From Kwoniella bestiolae CBS 10118 (Eukaryota > Basidiomycota > Tremellomycetes > Tremellales > Cryptococcaceae): a DNA stretch of 64,000 nucleotides. The DNA lies in contig NC_089244.1 of NCBI RefSeq assembly GCF_000512585.2, forward strand, positions 248,001 through 312,000, written 5' to 3'. Both the position numbers and the translations under genes were made by a program. Positions 48,267 through 59,899 of this stretch are shown here, one piece after another (position 1 is the first letter of the stretch; every line of letters begins with the position of its first letter). The notes under the pieces were generated by a model that worked only from the letters and a program-made list of their open reading frames with translations, did not search any database and was not told where the DNA came from.

Positions 48267-49419
48267 CTACCACCCCACATCCCCACCAACCCACTTCTTC
48301 AACTCCAAATGCCTCTTACCCGCCTTCTTGCTCAGGATCCACCGTTCAAGTTGATATGTCTCGTATGCTCCCTCAGTCTCTTTCATAGCTTTCATATGTT
48401 TCGGTCCAGAGATAGCTTTGATAGCGTGTCGGCGACTACGAGAACCGGAAATCAGCACGAGATCCTTCGCATGGTTGAACCCCTCGTTTAGGGAAGAGAA
48501 GCCGGGAAAGGAGAGACCAAAACTTACCTCTGCCAGATACAAGTAGCCAAATTCAACCCCGTATGATCCGGTACGCCATACCAGTACATGACGAGCCCAC
48601 CGTTCTTGACCGCTTCCTCGTGGGCTTCTCTATCTGCTCTGTAGAGGGACAAGTTGGCTGATTCGGGCTTACGTCGCGAGCGGAAGACGACGCAGTACCA
48701 TTCTCTTTCGATTCCCTTGGGGAGGGACTACAGGAAAGCCAGAGTATCAGTACCAAGTCGTCTACTGGGCCGCGCGCGTGGGGGCTATGGGAGTGAAATG
48801 AGGCGGGAACAAGGAGAGAAGCAGGACTCACAAGGGAAGACCAGTTGAACGCCTCATCATACGGCGTAGACGCATAATCCTCATCCCAGGGTTTGAACCC
48901 ATGCAGCGCCTGATGTAATGCCAAACTTGCCGGATCGATATCCGGTAAACGAGTTTCGAACCCTTTCAAAGCTTCTACCACTTTGACTAACACCTGTGCT
49001 GTCTCGTCCTTCTCTTTGCCATCCCCGTGGGTGTGTTCGTGTATGTGGTGTTCTGGTAGGGGGGAGAGGAGAGGTGGGAGGTAAAGAATGGGGTCCGTGG
49101 AGATGTCGTCGGTGGTGGGTGGAAGGGAGTGATGAGAGTGCACGATAGTCGGATCGACCTGCTTCGAACTCGAGTCGGAGGCGCGTCGACTGGCAGGTGG
49201 AGATGGTGAAGAGGAATGTATCAATTTCCTTTCTGTTGATCTACCTCTCGTCTGCTCGTTGGACAGGGCATCGTAGATCACCGAGGGGATTATATCTGAA
49301 TCGGGGTGGTTGGTGAACATCCTTGATGACGAGGAAGAAGAGGAGGGGCTAGAGGGGAGATGAGATTGTTTATTTGAGAAGTGATGCGCGAGGGAGTGGG
49401 TTGCAAGTGCGAAGGCCAT
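48267..49419 (-). CDS. UPF0643-family protein
   Basis: Conserved fungal protein of unknown function. A Ser/Pro/His-rich N-terminal half (SSSSSSSR; HIHEHTHGDGKEKDE) is followed by the conserved part: GFETRLPDIDPASLALHQAL, EAFNWSSL, then after an intron SLPKGIEREWYCVVFRSRRK, EAHEEAVKNGGLVMYWYGVP and GLNLATCIWQ. The last exon is RRHAIKAISGPKHMKAMKET and ends AYETYQLERWILSK. The NLATC-[IV]-W and the following RxxA-x-x-[AG]-[IS] block are the family hallmark as I recall it. Three exons. Convergent with RRP4, 287 bp apart. Confidence 0.8.
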
Positions 49420-50495
49420 CTTGCTTGGATAATCCTGTGAGCGGTCCTTTTATATATGCGAAGGCTTGGATCTTCTTAGCTTGTGTAGCTTTCAACGTTG
49501 AGCTGAGTAAGTTATGCGATATGATGTTATTCTTTTCGATTCGTCTGGATTAGTAATGTAATTCAAGTGGGGAAGAGGCAAAAACAAGTTCGAAGGACCC
49601 CCCATGCTCACTTATATATATGATCCCATCACAGATCAGAATAAGCACCAGTGAAAAGCACGCAAGAATTACTATGAGTTTCATGTATTTGCATCACCAA
49701 TTAATGGCGAATACTGATGTGTAGCACCATGTCGCCATCGTGCGAGCTGAGCCGAGATACAGTAAATTTTGAATTGACGATCCTGTCTTTCCCTTTACGG
49801 TGGGTGAGAGTGGGGTTATCACGTTATATGATTCCATTTTAGTGCTTGGTGCTTTGACAGGCGAGGGTGAATGGTTTCATAAGACGTCAGCTTGATGAAA
49901 AGGTCAAATAGTAGTATTTCCAAAGCAAGGTAAGGTAAATAAGTTATTTCGATTTATGGCGTGATTACAAGCAGCAACAAAGCAAATGATCGTCTTTTCC
50001 GTTCCTTATTCAGCTTGGCTTGGCTCTGATCGGCGATCGCCGTGATGTAAGTAACGGTGCCGGAGATGCCGAAACAAAGTCAGATGAACAGCTGAAGCGA
50101 TGGGCAAAGCTGCATTCATCGCGTTGAAACCGAAATCATTGAGGAGAAAATCACCATGAACATTCAGCCTGCCGATGAGGTTCATCTCCGTCGACTTGAT
50201 AGCACAGAACATCCTTTTAAGCCTTTAATGGGAGCTTCCTTTTTGATTTATCGTAGGCGTAGGATCTGCATCCTCCCCGCACTAACACAATCCCAACCCA
50301 TCTGAAACACCAAGACAGTCAGGCGGGACTTCAATAATGTTAATATGGCATCTACGTGAGGGTATCGTGGTGGTTTACAGATATTGTATGAATAAGGTAA
50401 ATGATGATATGGTTCTGAATGCCCAAATCCCCTCTCTCGTACGTCTACGCACCGTCCAGCCGGAGGGCGGACTCAAACGAACCGTCTACTCTTAA
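49420..50495. other. 1.1-kb intergenic stretch
   Basis: Upstream region of the UPF0643 gene and 3' flank of the nucleotidase. A 68-codon minus-strand frame with a true ATG (50006-50212) is present but has no domain or exon partners, so I leave it uncalled. Confidence 0.35.
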
Positions 50496-52092
50496 TTACA
50501 CATCTCTAGTCTTATCAAACCTCTCAACCCACTCCACGACCCTCGTCCAATCAGCCACACGTTCCACACCCCGAGGCAACCATCCCTCCTTTATCCTCTT
50601 CTCTCTTAACTGCTCGTACTCCTCCAAAAGTCCCTTCTCTTGCTTCTCATGATAAGTCATTGCCTCTATCTGCGTTCTCTGGGATGGATCATGCACAATG
50701 GCGTTCCATGGATAATCGCCAAACAGCAGTACTTTGGTGGGAAGTTCGTGTGGGTAGGTGGACGTTGCTACGTCGTAGGCGTTTTCGGAGGAGTCGTCGA
50801 TCAGGAATAGGGATGAGGTGGTGTGTATTATCTGATTAGGTCAAATCGAATCAGCCAGATGTTCTGTATGAGTGGCGCAATGAGGATGGTCTTCTCGAGG
50901 AGCGCAAAGCTCAGACACCCACCTCAGCTTTCGATCGCTTATGGTGCGATACCACCGCTTTCCTGGCTACGTGACCTTCCTTCTCCTCTCGGGTAGGCTC
51001 AAGATGCTGGAACGCGCCTGTGAAATGTATCTCGTCGAATACTACATGAGGTAGATGGTAAGTTTGGTCGCCATATGTGTATGACTGACGAGGCATGAGA
51101 GGAACAAACGGTAGACAAAGCATCTGACCAAACAACTCACTATCAGGCAAATACTCTGCTATCCAATCTTCTGTGCCCGTCCTTTGATTCTCCGATCGAG
51201 CAGTTATGATGATAAGACTAGGAAGTGGTTGCGGAATTAGTACCAGTTTACACGTTTTCACAAAATCAAGCTCAGGCGTTTGACTTCACCGTCATGAATC
51301 AAGTATCGTACAGATGCAGTTCGGAATGAATGCAGATAGAACGCAAACTCACTTATATCCCAATTCCTTCAGACGTCCCAGCCCTTCCTTGGCCCCCTCT
51401 ACGGGAGGTGCTCTCATATACAATCCCCCCTGATACAATTTTGCCTGATCATCAATCCAAGATCAGCTCAGGGCAGAAATGCAATATGAATAGGAAGGGA
51501 CGCAGTGGACTCACCACCATCCCAACTGTTTCCTCCGGTGTGCCCCATCCTCTGTTCATCCAATATAGGTAATTCTTGAAGTCATCTAGAGTCAGTGGGG
51601 GTTGAGTATCGAACAGCTCGTTGTGCACTGAGGTAACAAATGCACTAGAATTAGCATATGTCATCGATCAAACCTGATACAGGTATTAACCTGCATCTGA
51701 GCATGCAGGTCCGGATCACTCACTATGAACAATAGTAGCATTGGTCTGGCTGCAGATCCGATGAGATACCGTAATATCGTCAGCTTCTAGCACGAACTAA
51801 AACAGCCCGACAACGCCTCTTTCCGGACTCTGTGCCTCGTCAAGCCTTCCCGGCCAGCCGATCGTCCAGAATACCTCGTCCCTCCATGGCAGTGAAAGGC
51901 GAGATCGAGCAAAGCACAGTGTCGTAGAGATGATGGAGGGACGGGAAAGAGAGATAGCAACGAGCCCACTCACCAAAGCACATCATCCATATCGACCGCT
52001 ATCGTCCCTTTCCACCCCCTCCTCGAGGGAGTGGTCATCCCACTAGCTAAGATGGTTTCGACATCAACATCTTGGTCTATCGGTTCACCCAT
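50496..52092 (-). CDS. HAD-superfamily 5'(3')-nucleotidase-like protein (NT5C type)
   Basis: Predicted phosphohydrolase with the HAD motifs in order: KGTIAVDMDDVL (motif I, Asp nucleophile and acid/base Asp), LIIITARSENQR (motif II Thr/Ser region) and SLFLIDDSSENAYDVAT (motif IV acidic pair). A helical cap with NYLYWMNRGWGTPEETVGMV lies between motifs I and II. After motif IV come the conserved VLLFGDYPWN and a Glu-rich helix ending GWLPRGVERVADWTRVVEWV. This order is typical of the fungal NT5C-like family. It starts MGEPIDQDVDVET at ATG 52092, with about six exons. The physiological substrate is unknown. Confidence 0.83.
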
Positions 52093-53093
52093 GATGCCGA
52101 GCTTCTTCTTGCTTTTTCTTGCTTCTTCGTGAGGCCTTTCCTTTTCTTGATTACAGGTTATGGATTATGTATGAGATCAAGTTGTAATGTACAGCTGGAA
52201 GTGGTGGTATACTTGTACCCTTTCGAAGGAATGTCGAGTGCAAGTTGCTTGCAGCGCACTTTGAACAGTCCGAGTATCCTTTCTTTCGATTTGGCAGTAG
52301 CAGCGGACTAAGGAAAAGTCCTTTGTGGGAAGGTATGATGAGAAGTTGAAGTAACAAACTACCAAAGTCGACCTCGTATAGCATAGAATATGAATATAAA
52401 TAGCCTTTACTTACCTGGTCGTTTGAAATTTAAGTTTAAAATTGCCCTGGAACGTTGACGATGTGATGACGGTCAACCGAATTGCGAGTAAGATGAAAAG
52501 GTAACGTTATCCACCTCCTTGCTATAAACATAACATTTATGTATATCAAATCAACTTTTGGGCGTTGTTGACTGATGTTGATAGTTGATACTTGATCGTT
52601 GTCGACGTTACTGTACCATGTGTCCACTCCTATCTCCATGTCCATGTCTTTGCAAAAGTCGTGTCCCACCACTCTCCTTATCAGGCACTCTTCGGGTCCG
52701 TCTAATCGTGAGAATGCTCCGTGTTCGTGTTCGTTGTTTGACTTGAAATCGAGACTAAATTAGGTGCATTTCGGATTCAAAGGTGGTTACTACTACTACG
52801 CTCTGGTACGTTGCCAGATCCCAGGGGGGATTGCTGGTATGGTACGTATCAAGATAAACATGACTGTAAATACTGCACTAGATATATGCATGTGACTTTC
52901 TATATACGAGTACCCATACATTCTATTCCTACATCTCTGTAATTGAATACAACAAAACAGACAGGATTCCACCAGTATGAAAAAACAAAGTACCAAAACA
53001 AACAAACAACATCCACTCTGTCCAAGGTCTCTCTTATCGCCTACTTGATCCTAATCCTACATCAAATGATCGTACCTACACTTTCGCACTAGC
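52093..53093. other. 1-kb intergenic stretch (nucleotidase promoter, SNT1 3' flank)
   Basis: No gene. A TATTTATATTC element at about 52394-52404 (minus strand) lies about 300 bp upstream of the nucleotidase start. Confidence 0.4.
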
Positions 53094-56000
53094 TTAGCTA
53101 CCCTCCCCATACGCACGGTGCAAGTGCGTATGCGTATGCGAGGCACCCGAATTGTTGTTCTGCCCCATCAAAGGAGGTGGTCCGACCCCTACATTCTTGA
53201 TGGGAGGTAAACTATTCTGATGGTGAGGGGGGTAGTCACGCGTATAACTCCTTTCATATGGTGAAGCCGATACCCCATGGTGGTGGTGGTGGTGATGATG
53301 CGTTGGTTCGTACCTTCCATTGATTGGGGTACTCGTGTATGAACTCGATCTTTGCGCAGGTATGGGCGGTGCACCATGCAAGGAATGACTCGGGGTTTCG
53401 GACCATGAAGGTCGATGTGTTATATGCGGTACAGGTGTCGTCGTTGATGCTCTGTATATATCGTTCGACCAACTTGAAGAAGTCGGGGGTTGGTGCGGGT
53501 ACGGAGAAGCTGTTGAAGATCTATAACGATCGAAATCAGGTCTTTGGTCGTACCTACCATAGTTTGCTTGAGCGGAAGGTGTAGGTGCGGGCGCTGGAGC
53601 GACAGATCTAGGTGAAGGTCGCGTCATCCCGTCGAAATCCCTTTCATCCACTGTTCCATCGGAAGCTGCATCGATCGTATCAGGATTAGAATGGGCGGTG
53701 GAAGGCCGTTTATCGACGACTACAGGTGCAGGTGCGTCGTCATTGAGCAAAGCTGATATTCGCATTCCACCGGTACGAGAGACAGGTTTCAGGGGACTTG
53801 AATCGGGCATAGTAGCTGGTAGAGCGGGAGGTGGACTGGGAGGGAACATCCCTAATCTAGGTTCATAGCGATCTTGACTCATGAACGATGGGTAGGCATC
53901 ATAGATCGTTCGAGTCGCTTGAGCAGGGCGGAAAGCTTCGTTTCCGGACTATAGAGAATGATATACAATCGTCAGTTTTGTCTGTGAAATGGTCGCGGTA
54001 TGGTAAAGGAGTGTGGTCTGGTAAGATAGCGCAAAGGTAGTACAGAACAAAACTTACAATACTAGAAACAGGTGAGATCCTACCAGTCAAACTCTTCTTA
54101 TCCTCCTCAGCTTTGATCTGACCCAAATTCAGTGGAGGCAGAGGAGCTCCATTCCCATCTACCAATTCATTCCTATGACCTTCCAGGAAATTCCCAACTT
54201 GTCTCTCCGATTTCCCCTTCAACTCAGCAGCGATCGCCTTGACGTCTGCTCCATGGACCAAAACAAGCTCTTTGACTTTTCTCTTTTCTTCAACCGACCA
54301 ATACGAATTAGTAGCTGATCTCCTAGTAGGTTTCTCGGTAGTGGGGGTAGCTGCGGGATTGGCAATGGGAGTACCATTTGGATCGGCCGCGGGATCAGTC
54401 GCTTCTGGAACGACCTTCCGTCGTTTACCTGCTCTCTTGACTGGAGGTAGCAGTTCGGATTGAGCGGTGGTAGTATCGAGCGATTCGGCCGTAGGAGTTG
54501 CAGTCACGGCTGGTGTCGCTGTGACTGGAGCAGCGGGTACAGGTGTCGACAAGGTAGCGGTGACAGGAGCGACGGGGGTAGAAATCATAGGATCGATAGG
54601 CGTGAAAGCAGATGGGGTCGTAGGTACAGATTGTCGAGTAGGATTAGTCTCTGAGATCGAGCTGTTTCGAGGTCGTTTGGCAGTCTTCATCGTAACTCTC
54701 ATCTTAGCTTTCGAAGCTGTAGTCGATGGAGCTTCACTTCCAGCTCTTGAGGTTACAGCAGAATCGACCTTATCATCGTCGTCATTGGCGGTAGAAGCGA
54801 TACTAGGAGCAGTAGTCTTCCTTCTTCTTCCAGTACCGCCATTCCCTTCAGCAGGAGTTCCGATCAATTTCCCCTTTCTAGCGCTCGTTCCTGGAATGAC
54901 AGATTCTTCTCTTTCTCTACCTCCTCTTCCGGGGGTACTGACCTCGTTATTGGACACGGTAGGTTTCTGCCTATCCATATCCGCCAAGAGCGCAGCACTC
55001 TTACCGCCTTTCTTGATCGGCATCGTCTTTTTCTTTCCTCCACCCCGCTTACTGGCTAACATGCCTTTATAGTCTACCTCTTTCTTCGTACGGTAGTAGT
55101 ACAGCACGCAATCCGAAGCGGTCTTATTGGGTATTCCATCTGCGATCCTACCGAATTGCTTAGGGTATGCCATGTATCGTCTAACGAAGATAGCCCGTTC
55201 TTCCGTCGTCCAAATAGGCTCGGCATTCCCCTTGAAATCGTAGAATGATAACGGATCTTCCACAAGATCATTATCATCGTCATACCGAAGTTTGCGTTCT
55301 TCATCTAGCAGCATATCAGGAACAACCGCTGATGTCTTGTTGGCTCGGTAAGTTGGATCTTTAGCTGCTGTATCGGCAAGACCGGCGAGGATAGCTTCAA
55401 ATTCTGCTTCGGTGTGCACAGCGTCACCCGCGCCTCTCCTTCTGTTCCCTCGAGCGTTGTATAGATCTTCAGGTAAAGGGGTCGAAGGAGCTACTGGACC
55501 GGGAGTGACAACAGGTAAAGCTCCAGGTACAGCGTACAGATCCGCTGGAACTTCTCCACGTTTCTCCATAAGCGAATCCAGGAAATTGCAATGCTCTTGC
55601 CATTCTTGGTCGAGTTCGAGATATTCATTCTTGAGTCGTTCGGCTTTGGTGGCGATTTCCTCCTCTTCTCTGGAAATGGTAGTAGCGACCAGCTTGGCGA
55701 CGATTCGCTGTTGATTTTTGAGAGGCCAGGCGACTTTCTTCAACAGCCTTGAACGATCGTCATCATCTTCCGCAATGACTCGAGTCGTAGAAGCAGGTGC
55801 AGCGGAAACATTCCAAGCGATAATTGAGACTGGGTCGAAAGTCATGTTATTGTTGATTTGTTTGGCCTTGATAGCAGCGATAAGGTTGGCCTGCTTGATC
55901 TCTTCCGGTGCTTCCTCAAATATAGGTGTGTCATTTTCGTCGATATCCGCTGTTTTGGGTCCATATTCCGTTTCAGCATCGGTAGAAGTAGAATAAGCTG

Positions 56001-58671
56001 TAGGCATTGGGTCTTTTCGAGGTAGACCGTCTCCGAAAGGTGACGACAGCGGTCCGTTCGTAGGTGGCAATTGAATAGCTCGTCGCTCGGCGATGGTCAC
56101 ACGTCGTGCAGGTGGGCTGGTCGGAGGTTCTGGAGTTGCGGTATCATTCGACGTGATAGCTGAGGGTGATTGTACGCGGACGACTGTGGACTCGGCTGAA
56201 TCTAGGTGGAGAGTGGCCGTAGGAGGGGTATTTGGTCGATCCTGCTAGTTCAGGGTCGACATCAGCTACCTACTTCACGCGTACACCATGAACTCCATCT
56301 ATGTACTTACTGTCGGTATATTTTCCACGACGACCACCGCCTTCTCTGCAGCGGCAGCAGATTCGTCTACAGGTTGCAAAGGCACGCTAGGCTCTGATGC
56401 CGCAATAGCTGGAGCGGTAGGTTCTATCTGAGCGATATCAATCTTGGGACCCTCTTCTATAACTGAAGTACTTTCTTCCTTGAGAGAAGTAGTGACAGGA
56501 GATTCCACATGACCATTAGGCAGTATTTGTTCAGGATCTGCTGTTACTTCAGGTTGACTTCCATTTGCTATCTCCTCCTTTGATACTGTTGACACTGCTA
56601 CAACAGGTTCATCGACATCCATAGGGGTTTCAACAACAGTCTGATCCTGATTCTGATCGTTCACAACGTCCTCTTGAGGTTTGTTTTCGACTTCGACAAG
56701 TGGTTGCGTTTCTAATGCATCCTTGTGGATCTGCGATACATTTTTATCTACTTCTTCCTTTGTAGGTTGAGAAGCTGACGGTTCATCTATAGTTGGAGGA
56801 AGATCAATCTGCGGTGGAGAGACATCGTTAATGCCAGTTGAAGCTTGACCGATCTCTGAAGGTAGAATACTCCCAGTAGGCTCCACGTTCTCCGCCAGTG
56901 ATGGTTCTTCAGGCTGCACATCCACATCCATTTTGGTCTCCTCCAGCTGCTCTGTCACTACAGGGTCTGATACAGGCTCGGTTGGTGGTAATGGTGGAGG
57001 TATCGATTTGACAGGAGAATCCGAAGGCGGCGGTACAGATGGCGTATCGGGTCTGGAGGGTGTATCCTGAACTTCCAATCCACCATTGACCATCTTCTCC
57101 TCTTTCTCTGCTGATTGAACAGGAGGTGGAGGCGGTACAGGTGGAGTAGGTGGTCTATCCATTTTCTTCTCAACTACTCCACTAGGCCTTGAAGCGGTAG
57201 CTACTTCACCTTCCTCAGTTCCACCTATCCCTATGCCAGGTGATTTATCAGTCGTAGCGACATCGCCATTCCATCTAGTAGGATTTGACGAACTTCTCTT
57301 CCTACTCCTCTCGTGCTTATTCCACGCGTCATCAAGATTCCTCCTCCCCGACCAGGTATTACAATTAATAGGAGGAGGGGGTGACGGAGGTCTCCTTTCC
57401 CTTTGTCTATCTCTATCCCATCTATCCCTCTCTCTATCTCTGGGCGGGGTGAACGCCCTTCTAGTCCTGGAATCATCATTATACGACCACGAGGGGACCC
57501 TCGTAGCCTGCACAGGCGAGATCACCTCTCCCTCTTCCAGATCCTGTTCTTCCTGTCCATTCGCTTTGGTGTCGGGTAAAGGTATCTGCGAGGTAGGTTC
57601 ACTCGAGGGACCTATATCGTCTCGTGTCCGTCTAGATTCTACGGGACTTGAAGACCCTCTCTGAGATCTGGATGTTCGAGCTGCCCCGCCAGAAGCTGAC
57701 AGTGATGGCGAGACGGGGCGAGAGGGCACGGAAGGTCCACTGACACTCACTGATCTATCGAATTGACGGGTCGTATTCGTCGGTGTATAGTGTGCTGAGC
57801 GTCCCTGCGGAGGGAGGGAGGGTAAACGTGAAGCGTAGGATGGTGGGGTCTGGGCAGTAGATCTAGGACCTCTAGGCGCAGAGGGAGGCGAGCGAGGAGG
57901 ATATCTTGGAGGTGGACGATGATCTTCCCTTTCCCTATCTCTATACCTATCGGACCATCTAGAATAACTTGGTTCCCTTTCTCTGAGAGGGGGAGGAGGG
58001 GCATATCCCGATATTCTCCTTTCCTGGCCCGGTCCCGACCCCAGTCCATTGGATGGTCTGTAGGGTGGGCCATTCCCTGGGGAATCAAGACTCAACCTGT
58101 CCCGTACATCGAACCTATCCCTATCCCTATCTCGCTCGCGATCATAAGGTCCTCCTCTCCTGGGTGGCGAGGGTGTGAGACTCCGAGGTCTTGGTCCGGA
58201 GGATGAGTGGGGTCGATAGGCTGATTGTCTGGGTGGGGCGCGATTCTGCCATGGTGGGATGGGGTATGATCTTGAAGAAGAGGAGGATGGGGGCTGAGTA
58301 CGTTCGCGACGACGACGATTAGCTTTGTTGCGCGACATCTTGATGGACCATCAAATTTGCATCAAGAAATAGAACAGGAAATAGAAGGAAGAATGATGAG
58401 ATATGATACAGGAGATGGGAGATGCAAGATGAAAACGAAAAGATGAAACGAAACTCACATAACTCCTTTCATCCCTCTCCCTCTCTCTCTCATACTCGCC
58501 CTCCCACCTCGACGATCTAGGAGGAGGCGGTAATCCAGATCCAGGACCAGAGGGTGTAGGAGGTAACTTGCTGGTGTTACTGGGATACGGCGCAGATGTG
58601 GAAGAAGCAGAGGGACGTGACGAGGAGGAAGATGGGCCTGATCCTGCTCCTGCTTCAGGATACATTGTCAT
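53094..58671 (-). CDS. SNT1: Snt1-like corepressor of the Set3/HDAC complex (two SANT domains)
   Basis: Large nuclear protein related to yeast Snt1 and animal NCoR/SMRT, a scaffold of histone-deacetylase complexes. Four exons join in frame: exon 1 to SYMSRNKANRRRRE (about 58353/58338), exon 2 to QDRPNTPPTATLH (about 56310/56243), exon 3 to SGNEAFRPAQAT (about 54060/53950). The first SANT is WTTEERAIFVRRYMAYPKQF, GRIADGIPNKTASDCVLYYY (about 55080-55230). The second is YWSVEEKRKVKELVLVHG, ADVKAIAAELKGKSERQV (about 54190-54300). The N-terminal about 700 residues are disordered with Arg/Asp and Arg/Ser repeats (RERDRDRDR) and a Pro-rich part. The C-terminal Pro/His-rich tail includes a His run. 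It is longer than yeast Snt1, mainly in disordered parts. Confidence 0.88.
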
Positions 58672-59899
58672 TTGTGGGTGGGTGGGTGGTGGGGTCTATG
58701 CTCGTGCGTTGGGCTTATGGGTTACAGTATATCCTTTGTTATAGCATCTCAAATTGATATTAGTCTATTGTTGCTGGAATTGAGATTGGGGTTGGGATTG
58801 GGGCATTCCTTGTTGTGGTTGTCCTGATTTCTCGGATCACTAATTTGGCTTGAAGCGAGGATGCGATTTCCACAGGTGCCCAAAGACGTGGAGATGCTGA
58901 TGATGCCGTTGACGTTGGATGGGATATTATACCAAGTTGAAGATGGTGTATCAAGTTGGAAGGTTTCATATCAAATGTAGGTCAAATGTTATCCCTTCCA
59001 CCCCTCCACAACCTCAAAAGACGAGGGGTAAACAAATTTCTAATGCCCATTACGATTCCCCTCATCACCCCCTACAACAAACTTTGTAATTATCTGCTAA
59101 TTAAACCAAACCCTTGATATCAAGTTGCTCAATCGCCACCCAACGGGAATATCCGGGAATTCTCCGTTAGTATGCTGCTACTGTACGAGTAATCTCATCA
59201 TCGTAGAAATGTTGCATCTCATTTTCTCTCTCTGTCTCTATATGCTATAACGTATATGAAGAGAAGAGGAAGAGGACAAAGTACAACGTATAAGACTATC
59301 TACGAATCCAAAAGAAAAAAAAAGTATCAAAAAAAAAAAAGGAAAAAAGAAAAAAATCATGTGTATGAAAGAATAAGAAACGATCAATATCAATTCTTCA
59401 ATAATAACATGTATTAAAGTGATTAGAAGAAAAAAGACTTCCACTGTTTTTGTAAGTTGAGTGTTATTTTTCTATTTCTCATCATCAAAGTCGGCCTCCC
59501 GACCCAAGTCTAAGCTACGCCCAGACCAGAGTCCACGTTACGAACAAAGGAAAAGAAACGATAGCGGACATGTAAAGAAATCTAGCTAAAGTTCAAGTCT
59601 GAAAAAGAGAGGGGAGGGTGGCAAAAGCCTTTGAATTCTATAATAAAGAAAAAGGTATATAATGACAAATCACTTAATCCACTTGATCGATCTTATCGGC
59701 CAAGTGACTTGTCAATGGTATAATATGTATCTCGGTTGAAAGGGGTATATAGGTGACTTTTCAGTCAAAGTGAGGGAAGGTTGAGAGCGACGTAGAAAAA
59801 ACATGTTACGCGCTTTGTTCGACATATACACAAGAAGATAAAGTGTAATTGTTCGTTCGGAAAGAAGGAAGTGAGGGTGGAAGCAGAGAAAAGAGAGCT
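58672..59899. other. Intergenic region between the cyclin gene and SNT1
   Basis: Left part: SNT1 upstream region. Right part (about 59460-59899): 3' UTR of the cyclin gene. A poly-A-rich stretch at 59309-59360 (runs of 9-12 A broken by G/C) could mark a terminator or nucleosome-free boundary. No gene. Confidence 0.4.

Noticed and set aside
50006..50212. 68-codon minus-strand frame with a true ATG
   Set aside because: Too short, no domain, no splice extension; could be chance.
54467..55072. 201-codon plus-strand frame rich in Val/Gly
   Set aside because: Antisense mirror of the Ala/Thr/Pro-rich part of SNT1; no independent signals.
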